From NCBI GenBank assembly GCA_007124105.1, contig SLFT01000493.1, forward strand, positions 1 through 22,825: a DNA stretch of 22,825 nt, given 5' to 3'. The first letter of the stretch is position 1, and each line of letters starts with the position of its first letter. Under the pieces are notes generated by a model. The model was not told where the DNA came from, searched no databases, and worked only from the letters and a program-made list of their open reading frames with translations. The DNA comes from Candidatus Hydrogenedentota bacterium (GTDB taxonomy: Bacteria; Hydrogenedentota; Hydrogenedentia; Hydrogenedentales; CAITNO01). This document shows, in pieces, positions 20,699 to 22,825 of the stretch. The translations under genes and the position numbers were made by a program.

Positions 20699-22825
20699 CT
20701 ATTTGTGATTGTTCATGACTGTTGCTGCGGCCTGGCTCGTCATGTCGCCGGCGCGTACCGCGTCGGCGCCGGGGTCTTTAATCAGCGCGAGCCTGTCCGC
20801 GACTGCAACAGCCGTGCCGCCTTGCGCTTCGATAAGCGCAATCGCCGGCAGCGTTTCCTCGTCGCCCTCGCGATAGGGCGTCAGCGCCGCAACAAAACGC
20901 ATGGTTTCGGCGGGCTCGATGGTTGACGCGCTGAAATGAAATTGTTCCGGAGCATCGCGCGTGAGCGGCGGGTCCCAGCCGGAACGTTGCGCAAACGCGA
21001 GCGCGTCGGGCGTCAGAAACCGCACGTTCATGCGCGCCTGGTTCTGACGCACCGTTGCCGTCAGGGCTTCCGCGTCCAGCGCCATCTCCTCGCGCGCGTG
21101 CAGCAACCATTGAAAGGTGGCGGCGTCATCGGCCGCGGCAAGATCATCTACGATGATGATCACATTGGGGCGAATGAAAAGGATATGACGCCAGGCGCGC
21201 TCGAGTCGTCCGTCATACGCTTCGACGGCGTCGCCGAGCGTATAGGCCCAGTCGCCCGCCTCAATATGTTCCATAATGCGTCCTCGGGACAGGGCGCTAC
21301 GTGTTTTCTGGCCTTCCCCGTTCACGAGGATCGCGTTATGCGCGTGGGTATGCCAGACCCATTCGCGGTGGTGCGGGTCGCCGTATAGATGATAATAACC
21401 GCTGCTGATGGCCAGGGGCTCATTGAACGCTTCGACAACAAACGCGTTCTGGTTGGCGTGGTTGTGGCTGATGGCGCCAAAGGGACTGCTCTTGAACAAT
21501 ACAAAGACGTTCTCGTCGAGCTTGGCCAGGTCGCTGTGCATCGCGACCCAGCCCACATCGTGAAAGGCCATGGATTGCGGCAGGTCGGCGGGCGGCTTTC
21601 CGGCCAGTTCCGGTTTGTGGATGTATAACGCCTGAGGCTCCGCCGGGCCGCCGCCGCTCATGTCCGCGTACCACCGGTAATAGGGGTTGCTGTACAAACT
21701 GGCCAGGTTATACATCAGGTTGCCCTGCCCGCTGCTCACGCCGTGTTCATACCCGTCTCCAAAACTGCGCGTGGGCCGGTTCGGATAGGCGGCATACAGG
21801 CCAAAGGCGCCTGTGTTGCGGAAGAAAGGCTTATCCTTGAGCGGGACGCCCAGCCGGTCCAGTTCTGTGACCGTGCGGATCATGCGGCGCATGTACGAGC
21901 CCCAGTAGCTGATGCCCTCGTGCCAGCCGCCGTCTGTATGGCCCCAGGCGGGATATACCGACCACAACACGCGCAATGTATAGTCCAGCCAGTCCCGCGC
22001 GTCTTCGACCTCATGGGCCAATACAATGCCGCCCTCGACGGCGAATCCGATCATACGGCCGGGATGACTCGAGTAAGGCCGCGATTCGAAGGGAAGGCGC
22101 CGGTGCATTTCGTTGACCTGACGGATGCGTCGTCCCAACACGTCAATGCATACCGCCCGCTCCTCTTCACTTAACGTGTCGTAAATCCAGTCGAAGCTTC
22201 GCGGCGCGTTTTCCGCGATGTCCATGCCCAGCTCGGTGGGCCAATACACGCTCGAGGGACCATCCACGGCCCAGGTCATGAAATGCATCAGACGCCGCTT
22301 CGCTTCCACTGCGAAACGCGTGTCCCCTGTGAACAAATAAGCGCGCGCGCAGGTTTCCATGCCCCGCGTGTAGGGGCGCATGGACTGCCATGCCTCATTA
22401 TAAACAGAGCGCCAATCCTCGTAGTCGTCCCAGGGCAATGGTTCCTCGAAAAGGGGTTCGTCCCGATCCAGAACAGCCTCAGCGTCGCGCGTCACCGGGC
22501 CGATAAGCCAGTCGTATTGCTCAGGGTTGGCGCGTACGCGCGCAACGTCTTCCGGTGCGACAAAGATGCGGGGACGCGTATCGGGGATGGCGCGCAGCAC
22601 GTCGTCCATATCCGGCAACGGGAAAAGCGTGGCGTCCTCGGGAACAGTGAAAGCGCGGGAACGGCTGAACACGGGCGCGTCGTCGTCCATATAGCCGTAA
22701 CGCCAGTGCCACTGCCCGGACGCGACGGGCGCGTCGGGCACATACACCGTCATCTCCAGGTCGGATACCCGTATCGCAGCGTCATCCGGGAAAGCGGCGT
22801 CTTGAGAGTATTCCAATATCCAGCG
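20699..22825 (-). CDS. Heparinase II/III-family polysaccharide lyase, C-terminal part
   Basis: The frame is open to the right edge, so the N-terminus is missing; 708 residues are visible. The visible start resembles the DUF4962-type N-terminal region (WRYGYMDDDAPVFSRSRAF, then PRIFVAPEDVARVRANPE). An alpha/alpha toroid follows with YSSHPGRMIGFAVEGGI and GGWHEGISYWGSYMRRM. The C-terminal beta domain carries SSPFGAISHNHANQNAFVVE, LAISSGYYHLYG and HTHAHNAILVNGEGQ, which match the metal- and substrate-binding region of heparinase II/III proteins. Such enzymes cleave acidic polysaccharides such as heparan, chondroitin or alginate by beta-elimination; the substrate here cannot be stated. They are normally exported, but the signal peptide would lie outside the window. 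GC is high and coding use resembles the neighbours. Confidence 0.88.
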   Translation of the reverse strand, partial: RWILEYSQDAAFPDDAAIRVSDLEMTVYVPDAPVASGQWHWRYGYMDDDAPVFSRSRAFTVPEDATLFPLPDMDDVLRAIPDTRPRIFVAPEDVARVRANPEQYDWLIGPVTRDAEAVLDRDEPLFEEPLPWDDYEDWRSVYNEAWQSMRPYTRGMETCARAYLFTGDTRFAVEAKRRLMHFMTWAVDGPSSVYWPTELGMDIAENAPRSFDWIYDTLSEEERAVCIDVLGRRIRQVNEMHRRLPFESRPYSSHPGRMIGFAVEGGIVLAHEVEDARDWLDYTLRVLWSVYPAWGHTDGGWHEGISYWGSYMRRMIRTVTELDRLGVPLKDKPFFRNTGAFGLYAAYPNRPTRSFGDGYEHGVSSGQGNLMYNLASLYSNPYYRWYADMSGGGPAEPQALYIHKPELAGKPPADLPQSMAFHDVGWVAMHSDLAKLDENVFVLFKSSPFGAISHNHANQNAFVVEAFNEPLAISSGYYHLYGDPHHREWVWHTHAHNAILVNGEGQKTRSALSRGRIMEHIEAGDWAYTLGDAVEAYDGRLERAWRHILFIRPNVIIIVDDLAAADDAATFQWLLHAREEMALDAEALTATVRQNQARMNVRFLTPDALAFAQRSGWDPPLTRDAPEQFHFSASTIEPAETMRFVAALTPYREGDEETLPAIALIEAQGGTAVAVADRLALIKDPGADAVRAGDMTSQAAATVMNNHK

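Overview
The window looks like a bacterial chromosome segment of moderately high GC. It carries one partial gene at each edge and 18 complete protein-coding genes. No rRNA, tRNA, CRISPR array or insertion sequence was recognised. The first gene fragment, rnhB and a TPR lipoprotein are on the + strand. Everything from about 2.98 kb to the right edge is on the - strand. The mix of genes suggests a Gram-negative, possibly anaerobic or facultative member of the PVC group or Candidatus Hydrogenedentota: MEP isoprenoid genes, NrfHA, exported purple-acid-phosphatase-like and ceramidase-like hydrolases, a Tat-exported amidohydrolase and a heparinase II/III-type lyase. That placement is an inference from gene flavour, not from a marker gene.

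Layout. 1-2.9 kb: tail of a medium-chain dehydrogenase, then rnhB and a TPR lipoprotein 7 bp apart. 3.0-7.1 kb: a Tex-family RNA-binding protein with a structured leader, and a secreted neutral-ceramidase-family protein. 7.3-9.5 kb: a tight cluster of a membrane PIN-TRAM protein (YacL type), ispD and ispF with 4-bp ATGA/GTGA overlaps. 9.6-11.9 kb: accA, a DUF167 gene and a purine nucleoside phosphorylase, with a good extended -10 promoter far upstream of accA. 11.9-15.3 kb: nrfH, nrfA, a YhhN/TMEM86-type lysoplasmalogenase and 5-formyl-THF cyclo-ligase, apparently one operon behind a strong sigma-70-type promoter. 15.3-19.3 kb: two tandem purple-acid-phosphatase-like paralogues and an amidohydrolase with a Tat signal. 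19.6-22.8 kb: a TauE/SafE-type membrane protein, a repeat-rich 367-bp gap and the C-terminal part of a heparinase II/III lyase.

The most interesting non-coding signals are: (i) arrays of the palindromic heptamer GTCNGAC at an exact 10-bp period in two separate intergenic regions (near 11.80 and 19.42 kb); (ii) an interlaced pair of inverted repeats near 20.50-20.57 kb; and (iii) an extended -10 element whose predicted start site falls exactly on the ATG of the TPR gene, suggesting a leaderless mRNA. The most interesting protein signals are an NrfA whose active-site heme motif is CXXCH instead of CXXCK, a Tex protein that has lost the usual YqgF signature, a purine nucleoside phosphorylase with Asp at the base-specificity position, and two exported phosphatase-like paralogues that align without gaps over their whole mature length. 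I did not find a clear multi-gene system of a new kind.
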